Source: CAYXZQ01 sp963717515 (lineage in GTDB: Archaea; Nanobdellota; Nanobdellia; Woesearchaeales; DSVV01). From it: a stretch of 64,000 nucleotides of DNA. Below are positions 1 to 8,691 of this stretch, piece by piece. The position numbers were made by a program, and so were the translations under genes. The notes under the pieces are model-generated. The model worked only from the letters and a program-made list of their open reading frames with translations, searched no databases and was not told where the DNA came from. The DNA lies in the NCBI GenBank assembly GCA_963717515.1, contig OY970338.1:620001-684000 (forward strand), in the 5' to 3' direction. Position 1 is the first letter of the stretch. Every line of letters starts with the position of its first letter.

Positions 1-2
1 CG

Positions 3-1328
3 CTCGTGGTGTGCTACAATGAAAGCAGGCTGACAAAAGACGGCAAGGTGGTCCCTGACACCATACATGATTCGAATGTCGACCATGAGATGAGACTCCT
101 GGTATACGGTTACCTGGCAAAGCTGGAGATTAGCAGGGAATATGAGAGCACAAGCATTCTCGTCAGCGAAAGTGCAGATGTGGATGTATCCATAAAGAAC
201 ACAGGCGATTCTGACGCTGATGATGTCGCATATTCAGAGACCTATCCTGATACTGTAAATATCACTGATGTCTCAGGATGCGACCTTGACAAGAACGAGA
301 TAACATGGAAGGGAATGATAAGGAAAGGCCAGTCCCAGAAATGCACATATATGATTACAGCCCTGGAGGAAGATGCTTTCACATCAAAGGCGACTGCGGA
401 ATACAACAATGCTGTCGACGATGCAAAGGTATCGCAAAGCACGAGGCTCACGATTCCTGAACCGCCTCTGGAAATAATTACGAAGGCAGACAAGACCTCG
501 CTTTCGCCTGGAGACGAGGCTGTGCTTATCATCAACCTCACGGACAACGAAGACACGACCATCAACATAAACAGCCTGAAGCTAGGAATACCTCAGGGCC
601 TTGAGATGACAGACAGCGGCAGCTTGTCAAAGTCCGGCGCATGGAGCGGGAAACTGGACAAGAGCATCTCATTCAGGATCATGCTAAAAGCCGTGAGGAC
701 AGGCAGGTATTATGTCACAGCTTCAGTTATTTATGATTATGACGGGCACAATCTGAAGGGCAGTGAAAGAACATCTTTCAATATCAAGAACGACCTGGAG
801 ATAGAGCTTGACGGCGAGATTGCCAGCATCAGTACAGGAACCCCTGGCCAGGCAGCCCTTGACCTGTCCAATGCAGGCACAAAGCCGCTGCAGAACATCA
901 GGTACAGGATAACCTCGGATATGCCTGGTTTTGAGGCTATTTCTTCGACAATCGCAAGCCTCGGAAGGAACAACAACCAGGAGATACTGGACAGGGACAT
1001 CACCGCCAATGAGACAGGTGCATACACTATCCACGTCGATGTGACATACCAGAACGAGTTCAAAGAGACATTCACCGAGAATTTCACCAGGGACATGATG
1101 GTCAAGGCCGGGAAAAAGCAGAAGACCGATGTCCAGGCTATTACAGGCTCAGGTAACAGCAATGAAACTGGCAATTCCAGTGCAGACCTGGGCCAGGCAA
1201 AGCAGACAGCTGAATACTTCCCGACAACTGACCAGGACTCGAAAAAGAGCGGGCTCTTCATAATTGCAGGGGTAATCGTCCTGGCTCTGATCCTCCTCTA
1301 TGCCAGGCATCTTGTCCGTTCAAGGTGA
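3..1328 (+). CDS. Membrane-anchored surface protein, C-terminal part (5' end off window)
   Basis: The frame is open to the left edge, so the N-terminus lies outside the window; the first in-window GTG need not be the start. The visible ~440 residues are a string of beta-rich extracytoplasmic modules with the alternating pattern of CARDB/NEW3-type conserved-repeat domains (for example VDVSIKNTGDSDADDVAYS and ALDLSNAGTKPLQNI). There are several N-x-S/T sequons, a low-complexity Asn/Ser/Thr stretch, then one C-terminal membrane helix (LFIIAGVIVLALILLYA) and a short basic tail. This is the usual layout of an archaeal surface protein held by a C-terminal anchor. It is followed after 11 nt by the MEMO-family gene, so both may share a transcript. 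The specific role is unknown. The sequons make it a plausible substrate of the STT3 enzymes encoded further right; that is inference. Confidence 0.8.
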   Translation, partial: LVVCYNESRLTKDGKVVPDTIHDSNVDHEMRLLVYGYLAKLEISREYESTSILVSESADVDVSIKNTGDSDADDVAYSETYPDTVNITDVSGCDLDKNEITWKGMIRKGQSQKCTYMITALEEDAFTSKATAEYNNAVDDAKVSQSTRLTIPEPPLEIITKADKTSLSPGDEAVLIINLTDNEDTTININSLKLGIPQGLEMTDSGSLSKSGAWSGKLDKSISFRIMLKAVRTGRYYVTASVIYDYDGHNLKGSERTSFNIKNDLEIELDGEIASISTGTPGQAALDLSNAGTKPLQNIRYRITSDMPGFEAISSTIASLGRNNNQEILDRDITANETGAYTIHVDVTYQNEFKETFTENFTRDMMVKAGKKQKTDVQAITGSGNSNETGNSSADLGQAKQTAEYFPTTDQDSKKSGLFIIAGVIVLALILLYARHLVRSR

Positions 1329-1339
1329 CATAAGGAAAA

Positions 1340-2173
1340 ATGATAAGGGAACCGATTGTTGCAGGACAGTTCTATCCAGGTGACAGGGAAGAGCTTTCAA
1401 GTATGGTGAAAGGACTTTTCGGGAGCATTCCCAAAGGGTCGAAAGTGACTGCTGCCGGAATAATCGCTCCCCATGCAGGATACGTCTTCTCAGGGAGGTG
1501 CGCTGCCAAGAGCTTCAGGGCTTTGGCTGATGCCGATGTGTTCATCATCCTCGGGTTCTCGCATTCCGGAATAGGGAGGGAGAGGCTGAGCCTCAGCGCA
1601 GCAGGCTGGAAGACTCCGCTAGGCATCTGCAAGACAGACAGGGTCCTTGCAGACACCCTGATAAAAGAAGGGATTGCTGTGATTGACGAGACAGCCCATG
1701 CACATGAGCATTCCATCGAAGTCCAGCTGCCTTTTCTTCAGGTCCTCCATAAAGAACCCGTCATACTGCCTGTATCAGTTCCGGGTCATGTTGATTTCAA
1801 GAGCTCTGGACAAAAGATTGGAGAGGCAATCAAGGCATCCGGAAAAAGAATAAGCATCATCGCAAGCTCTGATTTCACCCACCATGGACCGAATTACGGT
1901 TACACCCCCTTCCATGACAACATAAGAGAAAATCTCAGGAAACTTGACATGGATGCTGTTGACTTGATAATGAAACTGGACTCAGACGGTTTTCTCGCAT
2001 ACATCGAGAGGACAGGAGCGACAATCTGCGGCTCTGCGCCGATCGCCCTGCAGATTGAGGTGATGAAGGCCCTGGGAAATAAAAACGCAGAGCTGCTTGA
2101 TTATGTGACTTCAGGGGACATCACAGGCGATCATTCCAATTCAGTCAGCTATGTGAGCCTTGCGTATATGTGA
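1340..2173 (+). CDS. MEMO1/AmmeMemoRadiSam-B family protein
   Basis: This 277-residue protein has the full length and motifs of the MEMO family (COG1355): the N-terminal REPIVAGQFYPGD, then APHAGYVFSG, an IIASSDFTHHGP segment and a C-terminal GDHSNSVSYVSLAY. The family resembles extradiol dioxygenases, with conserved His residues in the HAGY, AHAHEHSIE and DFTHHG segments that could bind metal. The cellular role in archaea is not settled. In many genomes it sits with an AMMECR1-like and a radical SAM partner; neither is adjacent here. The ATG at 1340 is preceded by a weak purine stretch (aaggaaa). It lies 11 nt after the surface-protein gene and ends against the convergent GlcNAc-1-P transferase gene with no gap. 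Confidence 0.9.
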   Translation: MIREPIVAGQFYPGDREELSSMVKGLFGSIPKGSKVTAAGIIAPHAGYVFSGRCAAKSFRALADADVFIILGFSHSGIGRERLSLSAAGWKTPLGICKTDRVLADTLIKEGIAVIDETAHAHEHSIEVQLPFLQVLHKEPVILPVSVPGHVDFKSSGQKIGEAIKASGKRISIIASSDFTHHGPNYGYTPFHDNIRENLRKLDMDAVDLIMKLDSDGFLAYIERTGATICGSAPIALQIEVMKALGNKNAELLDYVTSGDITGDHSNSVSYVSLAYM

Positions 2174-3175
2174 TCATAGGATGAAGTAGAGGAATGTCCC
2201 GCATGCGATTAGGAGCTGAAAGAATAAGATTAGGTATACGACCTCTTTTTCATATGCCCTCTTCTTAAGCTTCCTGATGATGTCAATGGCAATATGCTCA
2301 AGTCCGAAATACCTCCTGTGCGGCCTGGAAAGCGAGCCGTCGGAATCCAGATTCGCAAAGCTTTCCCTGGCCATCCCCCCCCTTGCTTTGAGCAGAAACT
2401 CAATATAGTATGGGATGAAGAGGATGATAGCAAATTTTTCTATATTGCCGAGAATCGCTATTATCGCTATCATGGCGCCTGTGGAATATGTGAGGGTATC
2501 ACCCGGGAATACCTTTGCAGGGTACCTGTTGTAGTAGAAGAATGCAGCCAGGGCAAATACCATTGCAAAGGCGATGACAGCGACATACCCTGTGCCTGCC
2601 AGATATGAGATGATGCCCAGAGTCGTCAGTATTATCATCCCCTGCCCTGCCTCAAGCCCATTGTAGCCCGCGAGCATGTTGAAGCCGTTGGATGCCCCCA
2701 TTATGCCTGCAGGAATCACAAACAATGGGTATAACAGGCCCAAGTTGACCAATCCTATGAAAGGGAAGGTCATCGCGGAATGGCCGGCATTGACAACCAT
2801 TATGGGGAGAGCTATGAAGAAAGTCAGAAGTATCTTGTACCTTATGCGAAGACCTATTTTCCATCCGAGGATGTCGTCGACTACGCCGATTATGGTCGCA
2901 ATCAGGATGCTAAGGAGCGCAGCCATGAGGAAGATGAGGACACCATCTTCTTTGTGGTATATGAATACCCTGATAGCAACATAATAGAGCATGGCAAACA
3001 GGAATCCACAGATAACAGGAAGTCCACCAACTTCTGCGACTTCAACTTCTGTCTTCTTATGCTTGTCCTTGCCTGTTAGCTTCGCCCTCACCGCCCTCCT
3101 TATCCAATACGGTGCAACAAATAATGTGGCCATCAATGATATCATCAGGGTTGAAACTGTCAAAATTGTCGGCAT
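2174..3175 (-). CDS. GPT/MraY-family UDP-GlcNAc:polyprenyl-phosphate GlcNAc-1-P transferase
   Basis: A 333-residue polytopic membrane protein of glycosyltransferase family 4 (MraY/WecA/Alg7 superfamily). About ten hydrophobic segments are visible. Family motifs are present in order: VAEVGGLPV near the first cytoplasmic loop, GVVDDILGWKIGLRIRYK (the DD motif and following basic residues), GFNMLAGYNGLEAGQG (Asn-rich loop) and FPGDTLTYSTGA. These place it nearest the eukaryotic/archaeal GPT (Alg7, AglH) branch, which moves GlcNAc-1-P from UDP-GlcNAc to dolichyl phosphate and starts N-glycan assembly. The window holds two oligosaccharyltransferases that would use such a lipid-linked glycan. The sugar specificity is inferred from the family. 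The gene is divergent from gmd across an 83-nt AT-rich gap. Confidence 0.85.
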   Translation of the reverse strand: MPTILTVSTLMISLMATLFVAPYWIRRAVRAKLTGKDKHKKTEVEVAEVGGLPVICGFLFAMLYYVAIRVFIYHKEDGVLIFLMAALLSILIATIIGVVDDILGWKIGLRIRYKILLTFFIALPIMVVNAGHSAMTFPFIGLVNLGLLYPLFVIPAGIMGASNGFNMLAGYNGLEAGQGMIILTTLGIISYLAGTGYVAVIAFAMVFALAAFFYYNRYPAKVFPGDTLTYSTGAMIAIIAILGNIEKFAIILFIPYYIEFLLKARGGMARESFANLDSDGSLSRPHRRYFGLEHIAIDIIRKLKKRAYEKEVVYLILFFQLLIACGTFLYFIL

Positions 3176-3258
3176 TTGCCGAAAGATAAATGATGTATTT
3201 TTATGTTTTTTGAAAAACTTGGAAAAATATTAAAATAACACGTATTTCCCATTTTTAA
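3176..3258. promoter_or_regulatory. Divergent intergenic promoter region
   Basis: This 83-nt AT-rich gap separates the minus-strand GlcNAc-1-P transferase gene from gmd. TATA-like runs are present (aatattaaaataac near 3226-3240 for gmd; poly-A/T tracts nearer 3190-3210 for the other gene). No SD-like site precedes gmd, which fits leaderless transcription. Confidence 0.4.
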
Positions 3259-4326
3259 ATGAAGAAGATGAAAAAGGCGTTGATAACAGGAATAACCGGC
3301 CAGGATGGCTCCTACCTTGCTGAATTCCTGCTTGAAAAAGGCTATGAAGTATATGGCATGGTCAGGAGAAATTCCATAATCAGGAGAGAGAGGATAGATC
3401 ATCTGCGGGGCAATGTCAAGTTCAGGCTTCTCTATGGCGACCTGTGCGATTCCAGCTCAATAAACAACATCATGCAGAAAGTGATGCCTGACGAGGTCTA
3501 TAACCTGGCGGCGCAAAGCCATGTGGCAATAAGCTTCGAGATACCCGAATACACAGGCGACGCTACAGGGCTGGGAACTACGCGCATCCTTGACGCCATA
3601 AGGATGATCGATCAGACTACCGGCAAGAAGATAAGGTTCTATCAGGCATCCACATCAGAGCTTTACGGCAAGGCTGTCGAGACTCCACAGAATGAGTTGA
3701 CGCCTTTCTACCCCAGGAGCCCTTATGGATGCGCAAAACTGTATGCGTTCTGGACAGTCAAGAATTACAGGGAAAGCTACGAGATGTTCGCTGTCAACGG
3801 CATACTCTTCAACCACGAGAGCCCGAGGAGAGGGGAGAATTTTGTCACCCGCAAGATAACCAAGGGGACCGCAAGGATCAAAGAAGGGGTAGGCGATTGC
3901 CTGGAACTTGGCAACCTTGATGCCAAGCGGGACTGGGGACACGCAAGGGATTTCATCGAGGGGATGTGGCTGATGCTCCAGCAAAAAAAGCCGGATGATT
4001 ACGTGCTTGCGACAGGAGAGACCCATTCTGTAAGGGAGTTTCTCGAAGAGGCTTTCAGGACGGCAGGCATAGACATCAGAAGCAACGGCAGGGAGGGTGT
4101 CGACGAGGAATACATCAGGTCCGACACAGGCAAGACAGTCGTGAGGATAAATCCCAGGTTCTTCAGGCCGGCAGAGGTCGACCTTCTGCTGGGCGATCCC
4201 TCAAAGGCCAGGAAGGAGCTTGGTTGGAAACCCAGGATCCGGTTCAGGGAGCTTGTCAAGGAGATGGTCGAGGCTGACCTGAAGGTAGTCGAGAAGGAGC
4301 TCTATGGCTGCAATGGGAAAAAATGA
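3259..4326 (+). CDS. gmd: GDP-mannose 4,6-dehydratase
   Basis: A 355-residue extended short-chain dehydrogenase that converts GDP-D-mannose to GDP-4-keto-6-deoxy-D-mannose. It has the N-terminal nucleotide motif ALITGITGQDGSYLAEFL, the Gmd-specific YGMVRRNS loop, the AAQSHVAISFE segment, STSELYGKAVETPQ with catalytic Thr/Ser and acidic residue, and the YxxxK pair Y156/K160 in SPYGCAKLYAFW. The FNHESPRRGENFVTRKI segment is also typical of Gmd. Length matches the family. An in-frame Met four codons in (3268) could be the true start. The stop overlaps the ATG of the next gene by 4 nt (ATGA), so product and next enzyme are translationally coupled. The adjacent fused reductase uses the Gmd product. 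Confidence 0.96.
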   Translation: MKKMKKALITGITGQDGSYLAEFLLEKGYEVYGMVRRNSIIRRERIDHLRGNVKFRLLYGDLCDSSSINNIMQKVMPDEVYNLAAQSHVAISFEIPEYTGDATGLGTTRILDAIRMIDQTTGKKIRFYQASTSELYGKAVETPQNELTPFYPRSPYGCAKLYAFWTVKNYRESYEMFAVNGILFNHESPRRGENFVTRKITKGTARIKEGVGDCLELGNLDAKRDWGHARDFIEGMWLMLQQKKPDDYVLATGETHSVREFLEEAFRTAGIDIRSNGREGVDEEYIRSDTGKTVVRINPRFFRPAEVDLLLGDPSKARKELGWKPRIRFRELVKEMVEADLKVVEKELYGCNGKK

Positions 4327-6116
4327 AGAAGGCGCTGATTACAGGAATATCCGGTTTCGTCGGGCCTTATCTGAAAAAAGAGCTTGAGGCCAATGGCTAC
4401 AAAGTGTACGGCATGGACCGTCATGGTTCTGAAAAACATGTCCTGAAATGCGATATCACAGACTACAGTTCTGTCTATAATATAATAAAAAAGACAAGGC
4501 CTGATTACATATTCCATCTCGCCGGATTCAGTTCAGTATCGAAAAGCTTTGTTGAGCCTGAATTGTGCCATGACATCAATGTTAATGGCACAAAGAATCT
4601 CCTTGATGCTGTCGTCAGCCATAAGCTTAAGCCGAGGATACTCATAGTCTCATCAGCTGATATCTACGGCGAGCCTGAATACATGCCAATCGACGAGAAA
4701 CATCCTGTCAGGCCGGTCTCGCCTTACGGAGTTTCAAGAGCGGAGCAGGAAAAGCTGGCATTGTCCTATGACCTGCCGATAATAATCTCAAGGAGCTTCA
4801 ATCACACAGGACCGGGCCAGTCAGACAGGTTCGTAATACCTAGCATGAGGAAGCAGATAGGGGATGCAAAGGACGGGGCCAGTATCTATGTTGGCAATCT
4901 TGAGTGCATTAGGGACTTTTCTGATGTGAGGGATGTCGTCAGGGCATACAGGATATTGGCTGAGAAAGGAAAACCAGGGGAGATATACAATGTGGGCTCA
5001 GGAAAAGGCATCAATCTCAGGGAGCTATTGATGAGACTGATAAAGGATTCAGGCAAAGATATCAAAGTCGTGATGGAAAAGAAGAGGCTCCGGAAAAATG
5101 ACATATCAAGACAGGTATGCGACAACAGAAAGGCATCAAGGCTGGGCATCGGCATCAGGAATTATTTCAGCCCCGGCAATCTGAAGGACAAGCGGTTCAT
5201 CGTGACAGGGGGGGCGGGCTTCCTTGGAAGGAATGTAGTCAGGCAGCTCATCCTGCACGGTGCATCAAAGAAGAACATCTTCATACCCAGGTCAGGGGAA
5301 TATGACCTCAGGAAAGACGATGCCATCAGGAAAATGTTCAGGAGATTCCCTGCGGACATCGTCATCCACCTGGCTGCAAGGGTGGGGGGTATCGGTTTCA
5401 ACAGGGAAAACCCAGGTTCCCTGTTTTACGATAATCTCATGATGGGGGCTCTTTTGATGGAGCATGCCAGGCTCAACAGGATTGAGAAGTTCGTCGCTGT
5501 CGGCACGATATGCGCATATCCCAAGTTCACGCCGGTCCCTTTCAGGGAAGATGACCTTTGGAACGGTTATCCAGAAGAGACAAACGCGCCCTACGGCCTT
5601 GCAAAGAAGATGATGCTTGTCCAGAGCATGGCATACAGGCAGCAGTACAACTTCAACTCGATATTCCTCCTGCCTGTGAACCTATACGGACCAGACGACA
5701 ACTTCGACCCTGGAAGCTCTCATGTAATCCCCGCCCTCATCAAGAAGATGGTCAACGCTAAAAGAAACCGCGATATATCTGTAATTGTTTGGGGGACTGG
5801 CAAGGCATCCCGGGAATTCCTGTATGTAGAGGACTGCGCAAGGGCGATAGTCCTTGCTACCATGTATTATGACAGGCCTGACCCTGTAAATATCGGTGCG
5901 GGATTCGAGATAACCATAAAGGAGCTTGCAGAAAAGATAAAAAAGATTGTCGGCTTCAAAGGAAAATTGGTATGGGACGCCACAAAACCTGACGGCCAGC
6001 CTAGGAGGTGCCTTGACACATCGAAAGCCTGGGAGGAATTCGGTTTTAAAGCAAAAACAAGATTCGATGAGGGGCTGAAGAACACAATTGAATGGTATTG
6101 CAAAAAGTATTCGTAA
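4323..6116 (+). CDS. Fused GDP-4-keto-6-deoxymannose reductase (RMD-like) and GDP-L-fucose synthase-like protein
   Basis: A 597-residue protein made of two complete extended-SDR enzymes in one frame. Residues 1 to about 280 match the RMD branch (GDP-6-deoxy-lyxo-4-hexulose reductase, giving GDP-D-rhamnose): nucleotide motif G8-I-S-G-F-V-G14, SSADIYGEP and SRSFNHTGPGQ. Its active-site motif is Y135-G-V-S-R139, with Arg where Lys is expected. Residues about 290-597 match GDP-L-fucose synthase: G296-G-A-G-F-L-G302, HLAARVGGI, GTICAYP (keeps the family Cys), Y424-x3-K428, the VNLYGPDDNF segment and SHVIPAL with the family His. Both halves would act on the product of the overlapping gmd gene, so one polypeptide could feed two branches (D-rhamnose and L-fucose types). 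Alternatively the first half may be structural if the Arg change inactivates it. Confidence 0.9.
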   Translation: MKKALITGISGFVGPYLKKELEANGYKVYGMDRHGSEKHVLKCDITDYSSVYNIIKKTRPDYIFHLAGFSSVSKSFVEPELCHDINVNGTKNLLDAVVSHKLKPRILIVSSADIYGEPEYMPIDEKHPVRPVSPYGVSRAEQEKLALSYDLPIIISRSFNHTGPGQSDRFVIPSMRKQIGDAKDGASIYVGNLECIRDFSDVRDVVRAYRILAEKGKPGEIYNVGSGKGINLRELLMRLIKDSGKDIKVVMEKKRLRKNDISRQVCDNRKASRLGIGIRNYFSPGNLKDKRFIVTGGAGFLGRNVVRQLILHGASKKNIFIPRSGEYDLRKDDAIRKMFRRFPADIVIHLAARVGGIGFNRENPGSLFYDNLMMGALLMEHARLNRIEKFVAVGTICAYPKFTPVPFREDDLWNGYPEETNAPYGLAKKMMLVQSMAYRQQYNFNSIFLLPVNLYGPDDNFDPGSSHVIPALIKKMVNAKRNRDISVIVWGTGKASREFLYVEDCARAIVLATMYYDRPDPVNIGAGFEITIKELAEKIKKIVGFKGKLVWDATKPDGQPRRCLDTSKAWEEFGFKAKTRFDEGLKNTIEWYCKKYS

Positions 6117-6169
6117 ACATCATCAATTATAATGATTTTTTATGAGGAAACTTTAAATGCATATCATAT

Positions 6170-7324
6170 CTATCCAACCTTTTCCTTAAGTAACTTTTCA
6201 TACAATGAATCAATATCTTCCAGCATTTTATTCAGAGAGAACAAATCAACCATCATATAACCCTCAATTCCCATCTGTCTTGCAGTCTCTGGATTCTTGA
6301 GAAGATATAGAATTTTCTTAGCTAAAAGATCCTTATCCATTGAAGGGATTAAATATCCATTCTTCCCATCGATGATCGCCTCTGGAGCACCATCCACATT
6401 GTACGCAACAATTGGTTTTTTTGCAGCCATGGACTCAGGAAACACTCTTGGAAGGCCTTCCCACAATGAAGTCAGGACTGAGATGTCCATTATCTTGATG
6501 ATCTCATCGACATCGTCCCTGAAACCGAGCAGATGAAATTCTCTCACTTTCAATTTTTTGATCATCGCCTCTGTCTGCCCCCGCAGAGGGCCATCACCAA
6601 CGATGATGAACTGTGCATCGGAATACTTTTTTTGGACAAGATAGGCGACCTTCACAAAATCAAGAGGATTTTTCTGCGTATCCAGCCTGCCTATCATCCC
6701 GACAACAGGCCTGTCTGCATCCAGTCCAAGCTCAATCCTCTTTTTACTGACATCAATCTTCCTTGAGAATCTCTCCACATCGATCCCGCTATGGACCACT
6801 GCATATTTCGACCTCTTGCCAAAGCCATAACCGAGCCCCTTGTCGATATTGAACCTGGAAACTACGACCATTCTGTCAGTGAATCTTTCGCAGAATCTCT
6901 CAAGCCATATGTAAAGTATCTGCTTGATTTTCGGCATATCCGGCCTGATGCCCCAGCCATGGACAGTGTGGATTATGATTGGCGTCTTTGCGATTCTTGC
7001 TGCAATTCTTCCGATTATCCCGGCAACAGACGAATGAGTATGCACAATTGTAAAATTGTTTTTCTTTATGTACCTGTAAGTTTTTATCAATCCTAGAATA
7101 TTTTTTAAAGGTCTTATATTATTTGTAATTCCTTCAATTATTGTGACTTTGATTTTTCTGTCTTTAGCATACTGAACCAGGTTTTCTTCTTCTATTACTG
7201 GACCTGCAACTATCTCGGAATAGAAGTTCTTCAGCTTGTTCAGATGTTCAACATTGTATATAGTATTCTGCTGAGCACCACCTATATCGAGCTTTGTTAT
7301 TATATGGAGGATTCTTATCTTCAT
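6170..7324 (-). CDS. GT4-family glycosyltransferase
   Basis: A 384-residue GT-B fold transferase. The N-terminus ILHIITKLDIGGAQQNT is the classic acceptor-domain start of the GT4 family. The C-terminal donor-binding domain has VVGMIGRLDTQKNP, FIIVGDGPLRGQ, the PRVFPESMAAKKPIVAYNVDGAPEAI glycogen-phosphorylase-like region with the conserved Glu, and a final helical segment. It should transfer a sugar from a nucleotide donor to a growing lipid-linked glycan at the cytoplasmic face of the membrane; donor and acceptor cannot be read from sequence. It is convergent with the fused reductase gene and divergent from the gene at 7486. Its composition is intermediate between the flank and the AT-rich island, marking the island's left edge. 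Confidence 0.9.
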   Translation of the reverse strand: MKIRILHIITKLDIGGAQQNTIYNVEHLNKLKNFYSEIVAGPVIEEENLVQYAKDRKIKVTIIEGITNNIRPLKNILGLIKTYRYIKKNNFTIVHTHSSVAGIIGRIAARIAKTPIIIHTVHGWGIRPDMPKIKQILYIWLERFCERFTDRMVVVSRFNIDKGLGYGFGKRSKYAVVHSGIDVERFSRKIDVSKKRIELGLDADRPVVGMIGRLDTQKNPLDFVKVAYLVQKKYSDAQFIIVGDGPLRGQTEAMIKKLKVREFHLLGFRDDVDEIIKIMDISVLTSLWEGLPRVFPESMAAKKPIVAYNVDGAPEAIIDGKNGYLIPSMDKDLLAKKILYLLKNPETARQMGIEGYMMVDLFSLNKMLEDIDSLYEKLLKEKVG

Positions 7325-7347
7325 GATTATATATTATTTCAGTATCT

Positions 7348-7430
7348 TTTTATAAATTTATATATTTTAAAAATACAGATATTATCTCATTTCTAAAAGG
7401 GAAATGATGGGAAGTTTTATAAATTTATAT
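7348..7430. repeat. Two copies of a 16-nt AT repeat with palindromic core in a divergent promoter
   Basis: TTTTATAAATTTATAT occurs at 7348-7363 and 7415-7430. Each copy contains the perfect palindrome TATAAATTTATA. The first copy lies about 27-38 nt upstream of the minus-strand start at 7324 and the second lies upstream of the plus-strand start at 7486. They look like TATA elements readable in both directions. A further TTTTATAAAAA lies near 7435-7445. Confidence 0.55.
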
Positions 7431-7485
7431 CAAATTTTATAAAAATAACGTTATTGTTGAAGTTTAAGACAAATAAGATAAACAA

Positions 7486-8691
7486 ATGATGATTACTGAT
7501 ATTAACAATTTAGTATATCCAAAGGATCTACTGGATTTAATAAAAGATTCTGTGAAGATAGTCTCAAAGATGAAACCATATGCAATTGTTCTCATAGGTA
7601 GTACATCACGTGGTGAATTTACATATGTAACGAAAGACAATGATATAAGTCTTTATAGCGATTTGGAGTTTTATGTATTCACGAGAGGAAAGACTAAAGA
7701 AGATATCATGATGGACATTAGAAATTCCCTCGATGAATATTCTGAAAAAATCAGTAAAAACAATCCACTTTTCAATATTGATGTAGGTTTTGTTTTAATC
7801 GATAACATCCATCGACTTCCAAGAGATTTAAGGATATTTGAGATGACAACAAATGGTCTTGTTGTCTATGGAAATAAGGATATCCTAAATAAGATCCCAA
7901 GAGTAAACCTTCAAAATATTGATATGGGTCATATAAACTCATTGATTTATTTAAGACTATGGGATGTGATTAAAAGGTTCCCTTTGACTTTAAAGACAGA
8001 AGAGCAGTCAACAATATCAAATTATATTATATCAAGAAATATTATAGAGTTACCTTCAATAATACTCCCTCATGAAGGTCATATGATCTCAACGTATAAA
8101 AATAGAATCAAAAAAATGTCAGATGTTGATAATAGTGCAGATTTCCAAAGATTTTTTGGGAAGGATTTTTCTCAGGATATGCAGAAATATTATGTTCTGA
8201 AGATGAATCCAGGACTGAAAAGATATAGGCCTGAAATATTTCAAGATTTCCTGAAATCCTATCAAAAGACCATTGATTATTTAAATCAAATATATGATAA
8301 TGAGATTATTTATTATAATGACAAAAAAATAACAAGATTTGCACATGAATCATCTCAGGCATTAAAAAATATTATTATATACAGACCTTCTGAATTCTGT
8401 TTATTATGTAACAGACGGACCATATTGATAAATAGCCTTATGCATTTTTGTCATTCGATATATCATTATCAAATCGACGACCTTGTAAAAGCCAACAGTC
8501 ATATTAAACAAAGCAAGGAATTGCTGGAAAAAATTTTATGTAAGAATATCAGTTTTAAGAAGTCGTATAAATCAAACTACGATATTTTGCGTAAAGAAAC
8601 AGAGATGTTTTTTGAACAATTCCTAAATAAGAGCAAGAGAAAAAAAATATCCATGGATGAGAAAGATGAAGAAACTTATTGTATTTATTGA
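7486..8691 (+). CDS. Nucleotidyltransferase-domain protein (pol-beta/MNT fold) of unknown target
   Basis: A 401-residue soluble protein. Residues about 30-110 carry the pol-beta-type nucleotidyltransferase signature: IVLIGSTSRGE (G38-S39, basic R42) followed by D59-L-E61, the expected metal-binding acidic pair, and a later acidic residue in NIDVGFVLID. The rest (about 150-390) is helical and Lys/Tyr-rich, with a histidine-containing helix near the end; I do not recognise it. It could be a substrate-binding helical domain of the kind found with these enzymes. As first gene of the rightward island operon it is followed by a phosphodiesterase-like gene that overlaps it by 35 nt, which suggests a paired add/remove activity or tight co-expression. 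Target (sugar, lipid carrier, RNA or protein) is unknown. Confidence 0.7.
   Translation: MMITDINNLVYPKDLLDLIKDSVKIVSKMKPYAIVLIGSTSRGEFTYVTKDNDISLYSDLEFYVFTRGKTKEDIMMDIRNSLDEYSEKISKNNPLFNIDVGFVLIDNIHRLPRDLRIFEMTTNGLVVYGNKDILNKIPRVNLQNIDMGHINSLIYLRLWDVIKRFPLTLKTEEQSTISNYIISRNIIELPSIILPHEGHMISTYKNRIKKMSDVDNSADFQRFFGKDFSQDMQKYYVLKMNPGLKRYRPEIFQDFLKSYQKTIDYLNQIYDNEIIYYNDKKITRFAHESSQALKNIIIYRPSEFCLLCNRRTILINSLMHFCHSIYHYQIDDLVKANSHIKQSKELLEKILCKNISFKKSYKSNYDILRKETEMFFEQFLNKSKRKKISMDEKDEETYCIY

Noticed and set aside
737..1261. 174-codon minus-strand frame in the first surface-protein gene
   Set aside because: It is a shadow of the plus-strand gene, which has coherent domains, sequons and a membrane anchor.
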